In this document: piece by piece, positions 44,311-52,525 of the stretch
Layout: every line of letters starts with the position of its first letter
How positions within the stretch are numbered: the stretch's first letter is position 1
DNA from: Marixanthomonas sp963974425
GTDB taxonomy: Bacteria > Bacteroidota > Bacteroidia > Flavobacteriales > Flavobacteriaceae
NCBI RefSeq assembly: GCF_963974425.1
Contig: NZ_CAXBCK010000017.1
Coordinates: 1 to 64,000 of the forward strand
Reading direction: 5' to 3'
Length of the DNA stretch: 64,000 bases
Made by a program: the position numbers and the translations under genes
Notes under the pieces: model-generated
Seen by the model: only the letters and a program-made list of their open reading frames with translations
Told to the model about the DNA's origin: nothing
Database searches by the model: none

Positions 44311-45948
44311 ATGAAAAAATTATTCCCACTCTTTCTTTTAAGTTTATTAATTGCTTGTGCTCCGGAGAAAATACCTGCAGACCTTTTGGTGAAAAATGCC
44401 ACTATTTATACAGTAAATGAAAATTTTGATACCGAAAATGCGTTTGTAGTTAAAGACGGAAAAATATTAGAAATAGGTATAAAACCTGAATTAGAGTTGA
44501 AATATAACATTGCTGAAACATACGATGCCAAAGGAAAAACAATTGTTCCAGGTTTAATTGATGGACACGCACACTTATATGGATTAGGATTGAATCTGCA
44601 AGATGTAGATCTAACCGAAACTACTAGTTATGATGAGGTTTTGGCGCGAGTGATAACTTTTCAGAAAGAAAAAAATAAAGACTACATTATCGGTCGCGGT
44701 TGGGATCAAAACGATTGGGAAGAAAAAGAATTCCCAACCAATAAAGAGTTAGATTCTCTTTTTCCTGAAACTCCTGTCGCACTTACTAGAATAGATGGTC
44801 ACGCAATGATTGTAAATAGTAAAGCTTTAGAATTGGCGGGTATTACAACTGAAACTAAAATGGACGGAGGTGTCATTGGTGTAGAAAGTGGAAAACTTAC
44901 TGGAGTTCTAGTTGATAGTCCTATGAGTTTGGTTGAAGAGTCTTTCCCTAAGCAGAATAGAAGTTATAATAAACAGGCTTTACTGGATGCTGAGCGTATT
45001 TGTTTAGAGATGGGATTGACAACTATTAACGACGCAGGGCTAGATAAAGAAGTAATAGAATTAATAGATAGTTTACAGCAACGTGATAGTATGGCATTGC
45101 GTGTATATGCTATGGTGAGCAATAAACCTAAGAACTTAGACTATTACCTAAACAACGGAAAAATTAAAACCGAGCGGTTAAATGTTCGGTCGGTAAAGGT
45201 GTATGCAGATGGAGCTTTAGGATCTCGAGGAGCAGCTATGCGAGACTCATATAGTGATATGCCGGGACATTTTGGTGCTATGATAACACCTGCCGATAGT
45301 TTACAAACGCTTGCCGATAAAATTGCTGCAGCCGACTTTCAAATGAATACTCATGCGATTGGCGATTCGGCTAATATTTCAGTTTTAAGAGCGTATAAAA
45401 CGGCTTTAAAAGATAAAAACGATACTAGATGGAAAATAGAACACGCTCAAATTGTAACTGAAAAAGACTTTGATAAATTTTCAAAAAATATAATTCCGTC
45501 TGTACAACCTACACACGCTACAAGCGATATGTATTGGGCAGAAGACAGAGTAGGGTCAGAAAGAATAAAAGGCGCATACGCATATAAAACGCTACTGGAA
45601 AACGCAGGGATTGTTGTGTTGGGAACAGATTTTCCTGTTGAAAAAGTAAATCCAATGTATACTTTTTATGCTGCTGTAGCCCGTAAAGATTTGGAACACT
45701 ACCCTGAAAATGGATTTCAGAAAAAAGATGCTTTGTCTAGAGAAGAAGCCTTAAAAGGAATGACCATTTGGGCAGCGTATTCTAATTTTGAGGAAGATGA
45801 AAAAGGTAGTATTGAAGAAGGTAAATTTGCTGATTTTACTGTCTTAGACCGGGATATTATGAAAGTTGAAGAAGACAGTATCCCTAATACCAAAGTAATA
45901 GCCACATTTATAGATGGTAAAAAAGAATTTAGTTTAGAAGAAGAATAA
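44311..45948 (+). CDS. Lipoprotein amidohydrolase (YtcJ-like)
   Basis: A 545-residue protein with lipoprotein signal ending IAC (Cys16) and an amidohydrolase-3 domain: DLLVKNATIYTVNENF, metal-binding HxH in VPGLIDGHAHLYG (about 80-92), LTRIDGHAMIVNSKAL, VYADGALGSRGAAM, NTHAIGDSAN, KIEHAQIV and LGTDFPVEKVNPM. Members hydrolyse C-N bonds in varied, mostly uncharacterised substrates. As a lipoprotein it would act in the periplasm or at the outer membrane. Single gene after a strong terminator, with a -7-like TATTTTTG at 44281. Confidence 0.88.
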   Translation: MKKLFPLFLLSLLIACAPEKIPADLLVKNATIYTVNENFDTENAFVVKDGKILEIGIKPELELKYNIAETYDAKGKTIVPGLIDGHAHLYGLGLNLQDVDLTETTSYDEVLARVITFQKEKNKDYIIGRGWDQNDWEEKEFPTNKELDSLFPETPVALTRIDGHAMIVNSKALELAGITTETKMDGGVIGVESGKLTGVLVDSPMSLVEESFPKQNRSYNKQALLDAERICLEMGLTTINDAGLDKEVIELIDSLQQRDSMALRVYAMVSNKPKNLDYYLNNGKIKTERLNVRSVKVYADGALGSRGAAMRDSYSDMPGHFGAMITPADSLQTLADKIAAADFQMNTHAIGDSANISVLRAYKTALKDKNDTRWKIEHAQIVTEKDFDKFSKNIIPSVQPTHATSDMYWAEDRVGSERIKGAYAYKTLLENAGIVVLGTDFPVEKVNPMYTFYAAVARKDLEHYPENGFQKKDALSREEALKGMTIWAAYSNFEEDEKGSIEEGKFADFTVLDRDIMKVEEDSIPNTKVIATFIDGKKEFSLEEE

Positions 45949-46096
45949 GTCTTAAGGCTTAGAACATATTACAGGTGTTTAAAAGAATTTAGAATATGGA
46001 GTATAGAATATAGCGAAAATGCTGAAGTATTGTAAAAAGTTTTTATTGACTCTAGCAGACTATTTTTCTAGTTTGTATTTCAACTTTTATGATTTT

Positions 46097-46119
46097 GCCT
46101 AAAGCCTAAAGCCTAAAGC
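46097..46119. repeat. Heptamer tandem repeat (GCCTAAA)
   Basis: Three copies of GCCTAAA plus GC run up to the stop codon of the minus-strand metalloprotease gene (46119), in the 170-base convergent spacer. The rest of that spacer (45949-46096) has no gene that I can see. Confidence 0.9.
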
Positions 46120-46907
46120 TATTTCCCTCCTTTAGCTTGTAAGTCAGCAATACAAAGTGAGTCTAACTGTGGGACTGTTCCTCTACGCTCTAGAAAACGA
46201 GCCACTTCTCTGCGTTCTGTATTGGTAGCTTGAAAGTACATTAAACAATTTTCAACTACACAATGGCGAGAATTATCTAAGTCCTCGTGATTTTCAGGAT
46301 GAATGTCATCATCAGTTATATTTACAAGTCCCAAAATATGTCCAAATTCGTGTTGCAAGGTCGTAATTTCAAGAGTTGTCAAGTCTGACCCTTGATTGTT
46401 GTCAATTAAGTCTTGAAGTGTTTTTTTGTAGATTACAATAGACGTGTTCTGGTAAGCCGTACCTAATGTTACCGTTTTATCAGTATCTTTGTTCGAATTT
46501 CCATTGGAAAAGAAAACATATACGGCCAAATCATCATCTGTTGTATAAGCAGTTCTGTTGTTTTCTTCAATTTCCTTTACTTCATCTATATCAAAAGGAG
46601 CACCTGTTGGTGTTTCAATGACGGTTTCTTTAATTATAATACCATTGGGTTTTGTAGCGCGTTCGTTTAAAAAAGAGGTTATTGCAATTTTGGTTTCTTC
46701 TGTTGGCTCAAAACCATTTGCGTAAACAAATTCAATGGTAAGACTATTATAAATATCGTTGGAAAGTATATCCTCTGCCGAAGTTCCTAAAGATTTTCTG
46801 TTCTCGGCGGTAGGATCATTTACGTTATCTGAGTCGTCATCCTTACAACCAGTAAATAAAAGCACTGAAAAAAAGAAAAGGAATAGGGTAGTAAGGGGAA
46901 ATTTCAT
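46119..46907 (-). CDS. Zinc metalloprotease-like lipoprotein
   Basis: ATG 46907 gives 262 residues with a lipoprotein signal (FFSVLLFTGC, Cys about 21). The metal-binding motif is LQHEFGHILGLVN near residue 196: an HExxH followed by GLVN where metzincins have a third His, so the third ligand is Asn or lies elsewhere (a His-rich stretch DDDIHPENHEDL follows). Later CVVENCLMYF resembles a Met-turn. Probably an envelope-bound metalloprotease of the Bacteroidota 'membrane metalloprotease' type. Monocistronic. Confidence 0.75.
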   Translation of the reverse strand: MKFPLTTLFLFFFSVLLFTGCKDDDSDNVNDPTAENRKSLGTSAEDILSNDIYNSLTIEFVYANGFEPTEETKIAITSFLNERATKPNGIIIKETVIETPTGAPFDIDEVKEIEENNRTAYTTDDDLAVYVFFSNGNSNKDTDKTVTLGTAYQNTSIVIYKKTLQDLIDNNQGSDLTTLEITTLQHEFGHILGLVNITDDDIHPENHEDLDNSRHCVVENCLMYFQATNTERREVARFLERRGTVPQLDSLCIADLQAKGGK

Positions 46908-47043
46908 AATATAATCATTAATATTTATAGCAAACATACCCTTAAAATGAATATTTTAAAAATGGGTAGCTTTATTTTAACGCTTTTACTTGTAATTCAG
47001 TATGTAGCCGAAATAGTTTAAAAACCCTTTCAATCTATATATC

Positions 47044-47748
47044 TTATTTATTTGTGAGTTTTGCCAAATAGTCGTGGTGCTCTCCTCTATGTACAACCTT
47101 AAAATTAAATCCATTCTCTTGGCACTTTTTTTTAAAAAGAGCTTCATCTAAGTAAATCCAACTGAATGGAGCACTTTCCTCACCTTTGTATTTCATCACA
47201 AACTCCAACTCGCCGTAATAATGCGCTTCTGAAATATCTAAACCTTCTTCATCTGCAGCATCCCAAAGGTACTTTAAATCACTACTATCAATTAAAATTT
47301 GGCCGTCGGAAGTAAGTAACGATTTTAATTTCTGAAGATATTTTGAAACAAATTCCAGTTTCTGAAAAACACCGGTGCCGTTCATCAACAATAATATGGT
47401 GTCAAATTTTTTATTTTCCAGTTCAAGTAAATCAATATGCTCCACATGATCAACGCCTCGAAGTTTACAGACTTCAATGGCTCCTTTTGAAGTATCAATT
47501 GCGGTTACATTTAATCCCTGTTCCTGAAGGTATAGCGAATGGCTGCCTGCACCACACCCAACATCTAATGTTTTTCCATACGATAAATCGAGCGCTTTTT
47601 GTTCAACCTGTGGCATTTCAGCATAACTTCGGAATAAGTAGGGAAGAGGCATAACGTCTTCTTCAGTGATATTGGTTTCGGTTAGTATATCTTCCGTATA
47701 ATTTCCGTGGTAATAATCAAGTAGTGCGGTGCCTATAATATCAGTCAT
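47044..47748 (-). CDS. Class I SAM-dependent methyltransferase
   Basis: A 234-residue cytoplasmic enzyme with Rossmann-fold SAM motifs: LDVGCGAGSHSLYLQEQG (motif I, about 69-86), VTAIDTSKGAIEVC (motif II), FDTILLLMNGTGVF (motif IV). The small-molecule or protein substrate cannot be told. Downstream direction ends at 47044 near the metalloprotease start; promoter region contains the GAGTTGAT repeats at 47767-47782. Confidence 0.88.
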   Translation of the reverse strand: MTDIIGTALLDYYHGNYTEDILTETNITEEDVMPLPYLFRSYAEMPQVEQKALDLSYGKTLDVGCGAGSHSLYLQEQGLNVTAIDTSKGAIEVCKLRGVDHVEHIDLLELENKKFDTILLLMNGTGVFQKLEFVSKYLQKLKSLLTSDGQILIDSSDLKYLWDAADEEGLDISEAHYYGELEFVMKYKGEESAPFSWIYLDEALFKKKCQENGFNFKVVHRGEHHDYLAKLTNK

Positions 47749-47766
47749 AATGAGTTGCTGGGTTGT

Positions 47767-47782
47767 GAGTTGATGAGTTGAT
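47767..47782. repeat. Octamer duplicate GAGTTGAT
   Basis: Two adjacent copies of GAGTTGAT, preceded by degenerate versions (GAGTTGCT, GGTTGT), lie just upstream of the methyltransferase start. Confidence 0.7.
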
Positions 47783-47856
47783 GAAATTTGTGAATATTAT
47801 TATTTTCATCAAATATCATTTAACATTTAAAAATCGTAAATCGTGGCTTCGATACA

Positions 47857-47909
47857 ATTTTATGGGTCAAAGCTTTTGCTGTTTTCTAATAAAAGTTTTC
47901 CCATAAAAT
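47857..47909. repeat. 53-base imperfect palindrome between divergent genes
   Basis: ATTTTATGGG (47857-47866) and CCCATAAAAT (47900-47909) are exact inverse copies, and inside them AAAGCTTTT pairs with AAAAGTTTT with one mismatch, giving a long hairpin with a two-base bulge. AATCGTAAATCGT-type repeats flank it at 47831 and 47938. It looks like a dispersed palindromic element. Confidence 0.6.
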
Positions 47910-47970
47910 CACTCAGCCACCGTATCTATATTTCGTCATTCGTAAATCGTACCTCGTACTTCAAAATTTG

Positions 47971-47978
47971 TACTTTTG
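47971..47978 (+). promoter_or_regulatory. -7 element TACTTTTG, nearly leaderless gene
   Basis: TACTTTTG matches TAnnTTTG and ends only eight bases before the ATG at 47987, so the message would have almost no leader. Confidence 0.45.
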
Positions 47979-47986
47979 CCATTGCT

Positions 47987-48478
47987 ATGGAAGAAATCCT
48001 AAAACAACTCCCGCAACGCGCCAAAGATACACATAACGAGAACAAAAAGTTCTTTAAAAAACTGAAGCGTAAACCGCCAAAAAACTTAGATTCATTCATG
48101 CAAGAGTTGCACGATGAAGAGTTTGAACGTACCGATTGCCTTACTTGCGCAAACTGTTGTAAAACGACCGGCCCGCTTTTTACCCAAAAGGATATTGAGC
48201 GAATTGCCAAGCACTTTAAGATGAAACCAAGCAAATTTATTGAAACCTATTTGCAGATGGATGAAGAGAACGATTATGTGTTACAAAGCGTTCCGTGTAC
48301 GTTTTTAGGCGAAGATAATTACTGCAGCATTTACGACGTTAGACCAAAAGCTTGCAAAGAATTCCCGCATACGGACCGGAAGAAATTCCAGCAAATTTCA
48401 AATTTAACCTTAAAAAATGTAGCCATTTGTCCAGCGGCGTTCAATATTGTGGAAGAGATGAAAAAACGATTGCCTTAG
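47987..48478 (+). CDS. YkgJ-family cysteine cluster protein
   Basis: Start at ATG 47987 gives 163 residues; a longer frame from 47843 would translate repeat sequence and the promoter. Family motifs: DCLTCANCCKTTGP (CxxCxxCC, about 42-55) and CTFLGEDNYCSIYDVRPKAC, the eight-cysteine pattern thought to bind zinc or an iron-sulfur centre. Function is unresolved. The next gene is convergent, with a short spacer at 48479-48536. Confidence 0.88.
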   Translation: MEEILKQLPQRAKDTHNENKKFFKKLKRKPPKNLDSFMQELHDEEFERTDCLTCANCCKTTGPLFTQKDIERIAKHFKMKPSKFIETYLQMDEENDYVLQSVPCTFLGEDNYCSIYDVRPKACKEFPHTDRKKFQQISNLTLKNVAICPAAFNIVEEMKKRLP

Positions 48479-48503
48479 TCATTTCGAACGAAAGGAGAAA
48501 TCG
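48478..48503. repeat. Dispersed-type repeat in convergent spacer
   Basis: TCATTTCGAACGAAAGGAGAAATC contains ATTTC and GAAAT as inverted ends. This phrase is a familiar intergenic repeat type in flavobacterial genomes (recognised from memory, not searched). Confidence 0.4.
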
Positions 48504-48536
48504 CATCCTGCTTGTTTTTATAAAAGAAACATCTCT

Positions 48537-49169
48537 TTAAATAAGAATATGCAGCCCAAGGCTAAGATTTATATAATTGGCCGACTTAAAGAAGGAGTCT
48601 AGTTGCGCTGGAGTTTTAATATTCATAAAGTCTCTTCGATAAGAACTTGAAAAATAAACTCCTACGGTTTTGTTGAGGTGATAGCTCACCGTCGGGATTA
48701 TCCACAATGTAGTTGCAGTATCATTAAAATTATCACCTGAATTTCTATTATGATAATGTGTAATACCTACACCAGAAGCTATATTAGCGCGCCACGTATT
48801 GGTGTACAATAATTGGTATCCCAAAAGCGGTCCAAAGGAATGAATCTTGGAGTCGTTATAAGTACCAACTAACTGCTGGTTTGTTACATTACTGTGAAAA
48901 TAGTTGTATTGCAGCCCGATTAAAAAAGGAGTATCAAAAAGATTCGCTAGAAACGAAAACTCTACACCACCTTTTTGTTCAAGAGCTTCATTTGCAAAAT
49001 TATCCCCGAAGGCAATTGGGTTATAATAGCCAATTTTAAACATAGCGTAATGGTCGTCTTGTACAATATCACTCTTTTGTTCTAGAGGTTCCTCTTCTTC
49101 TTGGGCCTTGGCAACGGTGATAAAACCAATGCATAGCGCAATTAAAAGTAGCTTAGTATTCAAATTCAT
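48537..49169 (-). CDS. Outer-membrane beta-barrel protein, unknown
   Basis: A 210-residue protein with signal peptide (to AKAQ, about residue 22), an acidic linker EEEEPLEQKSD, and alternating barrel strands (AMFKIGYYNPIAFG, FLIGLQYNYFHSN, ANIASGVGITHYHNR, VGVYFSSSYRRDF), ending SLGLHILI. Predicted eight-stranded barrel. It overlaps the preceding lipoprotein gene by 17 bases, so both are coupled. Confidence 0.7.
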   Translation of the reverse strand: MNLNTKLLLIALCIGFITVAKAQEEEEPLEQKSDIVQDDHYAMFKIGYYNPIAFGDNFANEALEQKGGVEFSFLANLFDTPFLIGLQYNYFHSNVTNQQLVGTYNDSKIHSFGPLLGYQLLYTNTWRANIASGVGITHYHNRNSGDNFNDTATTLWIIPTVSYHLNKTVGVYFSSSYRRDFMNIKTPAQLDSFFKSANYINLSLGLHILI

Positions 49170-49815
49170 AGAAATTGGTTGCTTCAGTAAGTTCTATTAA
49201 AATAGTTTGAGGTTCCGCATCATTAAGTTGATACGTAAATTGTACAGTTGAGTTTTGTACCGAAAAAAATTCAGATTCAAAATTTGGATTTGTAGTATCT
49301 AAAACCTCAATTAAAGAGGTGGTTTCGTAGCATCTACTTGTATTTTGACTGGTTTCTTCGTCATCATAAATTTCACAAAAGGGTTCGGTATATTGAAGGG
49401 ACCAATTTAATGTATTGTTTTCGCTACTAGTTTTTTCAATATTGAAAAGAAGTGTTGCTTTTCTACGTAAGGTGATATCTGAAAGGTTATAACCTTGTTG
49501 AAGTCGCTTATTGCTATAAATAATAGAATATGTCCCAAAGGAAGAGTTACCTCCTTCTGTATTCACATTAATAGTTAATTCATCAAATTTGGATTGTAGG
49601 GAAGTAAATTTAAAACTTCCAATGTTATCAGTACTACCTTCTCCCAATAGCAAGTTTTGGGTTTTAACCTTTATAGGGGTATTGGGAATCGCATTTCCTT
49701 CAAAGTCTATAACAGTACCTTCAATGGCAGTCCGCTCGTTTTCTTTAATTTCTGGTTCACAAGAATATAATATTATACTTATTAAAAAGAAGAGAAGAGG
49801 TATTTGTACTTTCAA
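49153..49815 (-). CDS. Lipoprotein with carboxypeptidase-regulatory-like domain
   Basis: A 220-residue lipoprotein (signal ending ILYSC, Cys19). Residues about 30-85 form a CarboxypepD_reg/Ig-like beta domain (AIEGTVIDFEGNAIPNTPIK, LGEGSTDNIGSFKFTSL); the rest is beta-rich and unassigned. The start is a TTG at 49815 followed at once by the signal peptide. Its end overlaps the barrel gene downstream by 17 bases, suggesting a two-component surface unit. Confidence 0.7.
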   Translation of the reverse strand: MKVQIPLLFFLISIILYSCEPEIKENERTAIEGTVIDFEGNAIPNTPIKVKTQNLLLGEGSTDNIGSFKFTSLQSKFDELTINVNTEGGNSSFGTYSIIYSNKRLQQGYNLSDITLRRKATLLFNIEKTSSENNTLNWSLQYTEPFCEIYDDEETSQNTSRCYETTSLIEVLDTTNPNFESEFFSVQNSTVQFTYQLNDAEPQTILIELTEATNFYEFEY

Positions 49816-49876
49816 ATCGTGTGTATTTTTTACTAAAATATAAAAAGTATGCTTCCTTATTCAAAAAAGAAGTTTT

Positions 49877-51220
49877 TTATTCATAAAGTGTGTATTGTTT
49901 CCGCATCATATCATACTTTTCAAGATCTCTTAACCAAGTGGCCCTAATTTCAGGATACGTATACCCATTCTCTATTTGTTCTTGTAATTTGGTCGTACCG
50001 GCAAGATTGGTGAAAAAGTTATTGAAAAAGTCTTTTTTCTTTCCGAAGCCTACATACGCTTCAATAAGCCATTCTAGATTCAGCTTATCTAGATTTTTTT
50101 GTTTCCGAAGATCTAATCCATTGCAAGTTTCACCTTTAAACTTAGGGTGTTTCGCTCCATCATTAGCTTGTGGCGTAAACGTAAAAGGATAAAATTTTGA
50201 AGGCAAAGAAGGTGCGCCAAAAACCTGAAACTGCATATCGGTACCACGACCGGCGCTAACAATGGTTCCTTCAAAAAAACAGAGACTGGGGTAGAGGCTA
50301 ATGGCCGTGTCGTTCGGTAAATTGGGAGACGGTTTTACGGGTAACGAATATGCTTTTTGGTGGTTGTAATTCTTAACTTTAATTATTTGAAGTTCAGCTT
50401 TTACATTGTTTTTTAACCATCCTTGACCATTAATCATTTTTGCATATTCCCCAATCGTCATTCCGTGAACAACTGGTACAGGGTGCATACCAACAAAACT
50501 AGAGTGTTGAGGTTCTAAAACAGGACCGTCTATATAATGTCCGTTAGGGTTTGGCCTATCTAGAATAAGGACAGGAATATTCGCTTCGGCACAGGCTTCC
50601 ATCACATAATGCAAAGTTGAAATATAGGTGTAAAACCGCGCGCCTACATCTTGAATATCAAAAATCATGATATCAATTCCTTCTATTTGTGTAGGAGATG
50701 GTTTTTTGTTTTTTCCGTAGAGCGAAATAATGGGCAATCCAGTTTTCGTATCAACACCATCTTTAACTACTTCGCCGGCATCTGCTTTTCCTCGGAACCC
50801 GTGTTCTGGGGCAAATACTTTTTTTAAATTGATGTTTTCAGAAACTAAAAAATCCACTAAGTGTTTAGAATTGTTATCCACTCTCGACGTTTGATTCGCA
50901 ACTACACCAACCGATTTATTATTTAGCATTTCAGAATACAATGAAAATTGATCTGCACCAACCATGATAGACTTTTCAGCTAGCGTTCCGTCTTCTGTTT
51001 TAAGGGTTCCAACTTCTACTTCATATTTTTTGTTGTTTTCAGCTCTTTTTCTCTTTCGTTCCAGATCTCGATCGTTATCTTCTTTTATATCTGCTCCTAC
51101 TTCAATATATTGTTCGAGTGTACTTTGTTTTACAGGCTCTTTTTCGGTAACTGAAGTTCCGCAGGAAAAAAAACTGAAAAGCAGAATGAAAACTGTATTT
51201 TTGAGTACTAATAACTGCAT
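49877..51220 (-). CDS. DUF1343 / NamZ-type exo-muramidase lipoprotein
   Basis: Start at ATG 51220 gives 447 residues with a lipoprotein signal ending SFFSC (Cys20); longer starts at 51250 or 51274 would overlap the divergent permease gene. DUF1343 (YbbC/NamZ, GH171) landmarks: SVGVVANQTSRVDN, HLVDFLVSENINLKKVFAPE, HGFRGKADAGE, DIMIFDIQDVGARFYTYIST, LDRPNPN, HPVPVVHGMTIGEYA, LPVKPSPNLPND and GRGTDMQFQVFGAP. NamZ enzymes remove N-acetylmuramic acid from peptidoglycan fragment ends, so a role in cell-wall recycling is likely. Confidence 0.88.
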   Translation of the reverse strand: MQLLVLKNTVFILLFSFFSCGTSVTEKEPVKQSTLEQYIEVGADIKEDNDRDLERKRKRAENNKKYEVEVGTLKTEDGTLAEKSIMVGADQFSLYSEMLNNKSVGVVANQTSRVDNNSKHLVDFLVSENINLKKVFAPEHGFRGKADAGEVVKDGVDTKTGLPIISLYGKNKKPSPTQIEGIDIMIFDIQDVGARFYTYISTLHYVMEACAEANIPVLILDRPNPNGHYIDGPVLEPQHSSFVGMHPVPVVHGMTIGEYAKMINGQGWLKNNVKAELQIIKVKNYNHQKAYSLPVKPSPNLPNDTAISLYPSLCFFEGTIVSAGRGTDMQFQVFGAPSLPSKFYPFTFTPQANDGAKHPKFKGETCNGLDLRKQKNLDKLNLEWLIEAYVGFGKKKDFFNNFFTNLAGTTKLQEQIENGYTYPEIRATWLRDLEKYDMMRKQYTLYE

Positions 51221-51230
51221 AACCCAATTT

Positions 51231-52466
51231 GTGAATTTCGAATTTTTCATCGCCCGGCGCATAATTGCTTCCAAGGACTATAAAAGTAGTATTTCGGCAC
51301 CAATAATAAAAATTGCCATCACGGCAATTGCTATTGGCATTATTATGATGTTGGTTTCTATTGCCACGGGGGTTGGGCTTCAGGAAAAAATTCGCGAAAA
51401 AGTTTCTGCTTTTAACGGAGATATTATAATCACCAATTTTGACACTAATTTCTCCAACGACTCGCAAATTCCTATTTCAAAAAATCAAGATTTTTATCCT
51501 AACTTTCCGAGTGTTGACGGTATCGACCATATACAGGTTACTGCTTTAAAAGGTGGTGTGATTCGAACTGCCGAAAATTTTGAAGGTATTGTGGTAAAAG
51601 GTGTTGGTGATGATTACAACTGGAATGCTTTCAGTGATTTTATAATTGAAGGTAGGTTGCCTAATTATTCTGAAAACCTAAACGATGAAATTTTAATTTC
51701 ACAATATCTGGCTAATCGATTGACCTTTAAGGTTGGAGATCGAGTAAATACTTTCTTTTTACAAGATGCTGAAAATAAGAAAACACGAAGCCTTGGCTTA
51801 CAAATAGTCGGAATCTATAATAGCGGTTTTCAGCAGTTTGATGAGCAATATTTAATAACAGATATTCGCCACATTCAACGCCTTAACAAATGGGACGATG
51901 ACCAAATAGGTGCTTTTGAAGTTTTTGTTGATGACTTTGATAACATTCAAGAGGTAGGAAATGCGGTATATAACGAGACTGCCAGCACACTCGATACACA
52001 AACCATTCGGCAAAAATATGGGGCTATTTTTGAATGGCTCGATCTGTTTGATTTCAATATTTTTCTTATAATCGGAATCATGATTTTAGTAGCTGGAATT
52101 AATATGATTACCGCTTTACTAGTGTTGATTTTAGAACGCACTCAAATGATCGGTATTTTAAAAGCATTGGGCAGTAACGATTGGAGCGTGCGGAAAGTGT
52201 TTATATATAACGCCATGTACCTAATTGGCGTGGGGTTATTTTGGGGAAACTTAATAGGATTGGGACTTTTATTTATTCAGAAATATTTTAAACTATTTCC
52301 ATTAAACCCAGACACGTATTATGTTACCGAAGCACCTGTATATATTGATGCTGGGTACATTTTACTGTTGAATGGCGGTACTTTTCTTTTATGTTTATTG
52401 ATGCTGTTAATACCATCTTATATTATTGCTAAAATCTCCCCAGTAAAAGCCATTCGGTTTGAATAA
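51231..52466 (+). CDS. LolC/LolE-type ABC transporter permease
   Basis: A GTG start at 51231 gives 411 residues beginning (M)NFEFFIARRI, the usual N-terminus of this family in flavobacteria; the long frame upstream is antisense to the DUF1343 gene. One N-terminal membrane segment (IIKIAITAIAIGIIMMLVSI), a periplasmic MacB-PCD-like domain (about 50-260), then three C-terminal FtsX segments with LERTQMIGILKALGSNDW and ISPVKAIRFE at the end. It would extract lipoproteins from the inner membrane with a LolD-type ATPase encoded elsewhere. Confidence 0.88.
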   Translation: MNFEFFIARRIIASKDYKSSISAPIIKIAITAIAIGIIMMLVSIATGVGLQEKIREKVSAFNGDIIITNFDTNFSNDSQIPISKNQDFYPNFPSVDGIDHIQVTALKGGVIRTAENFEGIVVKGVGDDYNWNAFSDFIIEGRLPNYSENLNDEILISQYLANRLTFKVGDRVNTFFLQDAENKKTRSLGLQIVGIYNSGFQQFDEQYLITDIRHIQRLNKWDDDQIGAFEVFVDDFDNIQEVGNAVYNETASTLDTQTIRQKYGAIFEWLDLFDFNIFLIIGIMILVAGINMITALLVLILERTQMIGILKALGSNDWSVRKVFIYNAMYLIGVGLFWGNLIGLGLLFIQKYFKLFPLNPDTYYVTEAPVYIDAGYILLLNGGTFLLCLLMLLIPSYIIAKISPVKAIRFE

Positions 52467-52475
52467 TATAAAATC

Positions 52476-52506
52476 TTGTAGTTCATTTGGCTAAACCGTA
52501 CCTTTG
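52476..52506 (+). promoter_or_regulatory. Promoter of the cysteine synthase gene
   Basis: TTG (52476-52478), N20, TACCTTTG (52499-52506): a full match to the Bacteroidota -33/-7 pattern, 19 bases before the ATG at 52526. Confidence 0.75.
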
Positions 52507-52525
52507 CCCCGCATAAAATACAGCT

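Noticed and set aside
50964..51230. Upstream extension of the LolC/E-type permease
   Set aside because: It is antisense to the DUF1343 coding region and serine/phenylalanine-rich; the family N-terminus NFEFFIARR begins at the GTG 51231.
37918..52466. FtsE-type ATPase (37918) and FtsX-like permease (51231) as a transporter pair
   Set aside because: They are 13 kb apart and the permease has the LolC/E architecture with a large periplasmic domain, so pairing is not supported.
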